Shown one piece after another: positions 5,915 through 5,920 of a DNA stretch of 5,920 nucleotides. Origin of the DNA: Caryophanales bacterium UBA3260 (GTDB lineage: Bacteria > Bacillota_I > Bacilli_A > RF39 > UBA660); NCBI GenBank assembly GCA_002362595.1, contig DEUO01000093.1, positions 410 to 6,329 on the forward strand, given 5' to 3'. The position numbers were made by a program, and so were the translations under genes. Position 1 is the first letter of the stretch. Every line of letters begins with the position of its first letter. A model generated the notes under the pieces. That model was given only the letters and a program-made list of their open reading frames with translations. It had not been told where the DNA came from and searched no databases.

Positions 5915-5920
5915 TTAATG

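Noticed and set aside
1..5920. CRISPR array, tRNA/rRNA genes, insertion sequence or att site
   Set aside because: No spaced direct repeats, no cloverleaf-like GC-rich segment, no transposase or terminal inverted repeats were seen on either strand.

Overview
The window is strongly AT-rich and every gene in it lies on the minus strand, so transcription runs from high to low coordinates. Gene content, good Shine-Dalgarno sites and A+T-biased codons suggest a low-GC Gram-positive bacterium (Bacillota, perhaps a gut Bacilli or Erysipelotrichia-like lineage; the taxon is inference). The genetic code is standard: a release factor 2 gene is present with an in-frame TGA as its frameshift stop, and the tryptophan codons I checked (in prfB and trmB) are TGG. 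This argues against a Mycoplasma-type code.

In transcription order, the right-hand third (4391-5914) is the 3' part of a fused two-domain ABC permease of the iron(III)/2-aminoethylphosphonate/thiamine type. Its N-terminus is missing: the frame is closed by a TAA at 5915-5917 and no supported start codon follows. Next is a clear sigma-A-type promoter (4343-4371) driving a conserved-looking protein of unknown function (3745-4308), then a DUF1653 protein (3447-3692) whose stop codon lies in the stem of an intrinsic terminator (3421-3453).

Two tandem sigma-A-type promoters (3392-3420 and 3349-3377) directly abut that terminator and drive a compact translation-related operon. It holds trmB (tRNA m7G46 methyltransferase), an HD-domain phosphohydrolase whose Shine-Dalgarno overlaps the trmB stop, prfB (release factor 2) and tilS (tRNA-Ile lysidine synthase, running off the left edge). 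Three of these four genes act on tRNA or on translation termination.

The most notable element is the programmed +1 frameshift in prfB. The true start is a GTG at 1964, and ribosomes must slip at CTT TGA C (1895-1889) downstream of an internal Shine-Dalgarno, giving 364 residues. I see no mobile element, CRISPR array, RNA gene or clearly new system. The least explained parts are the unknown protein at 3745-4308 and the broken 5' end of the permease.
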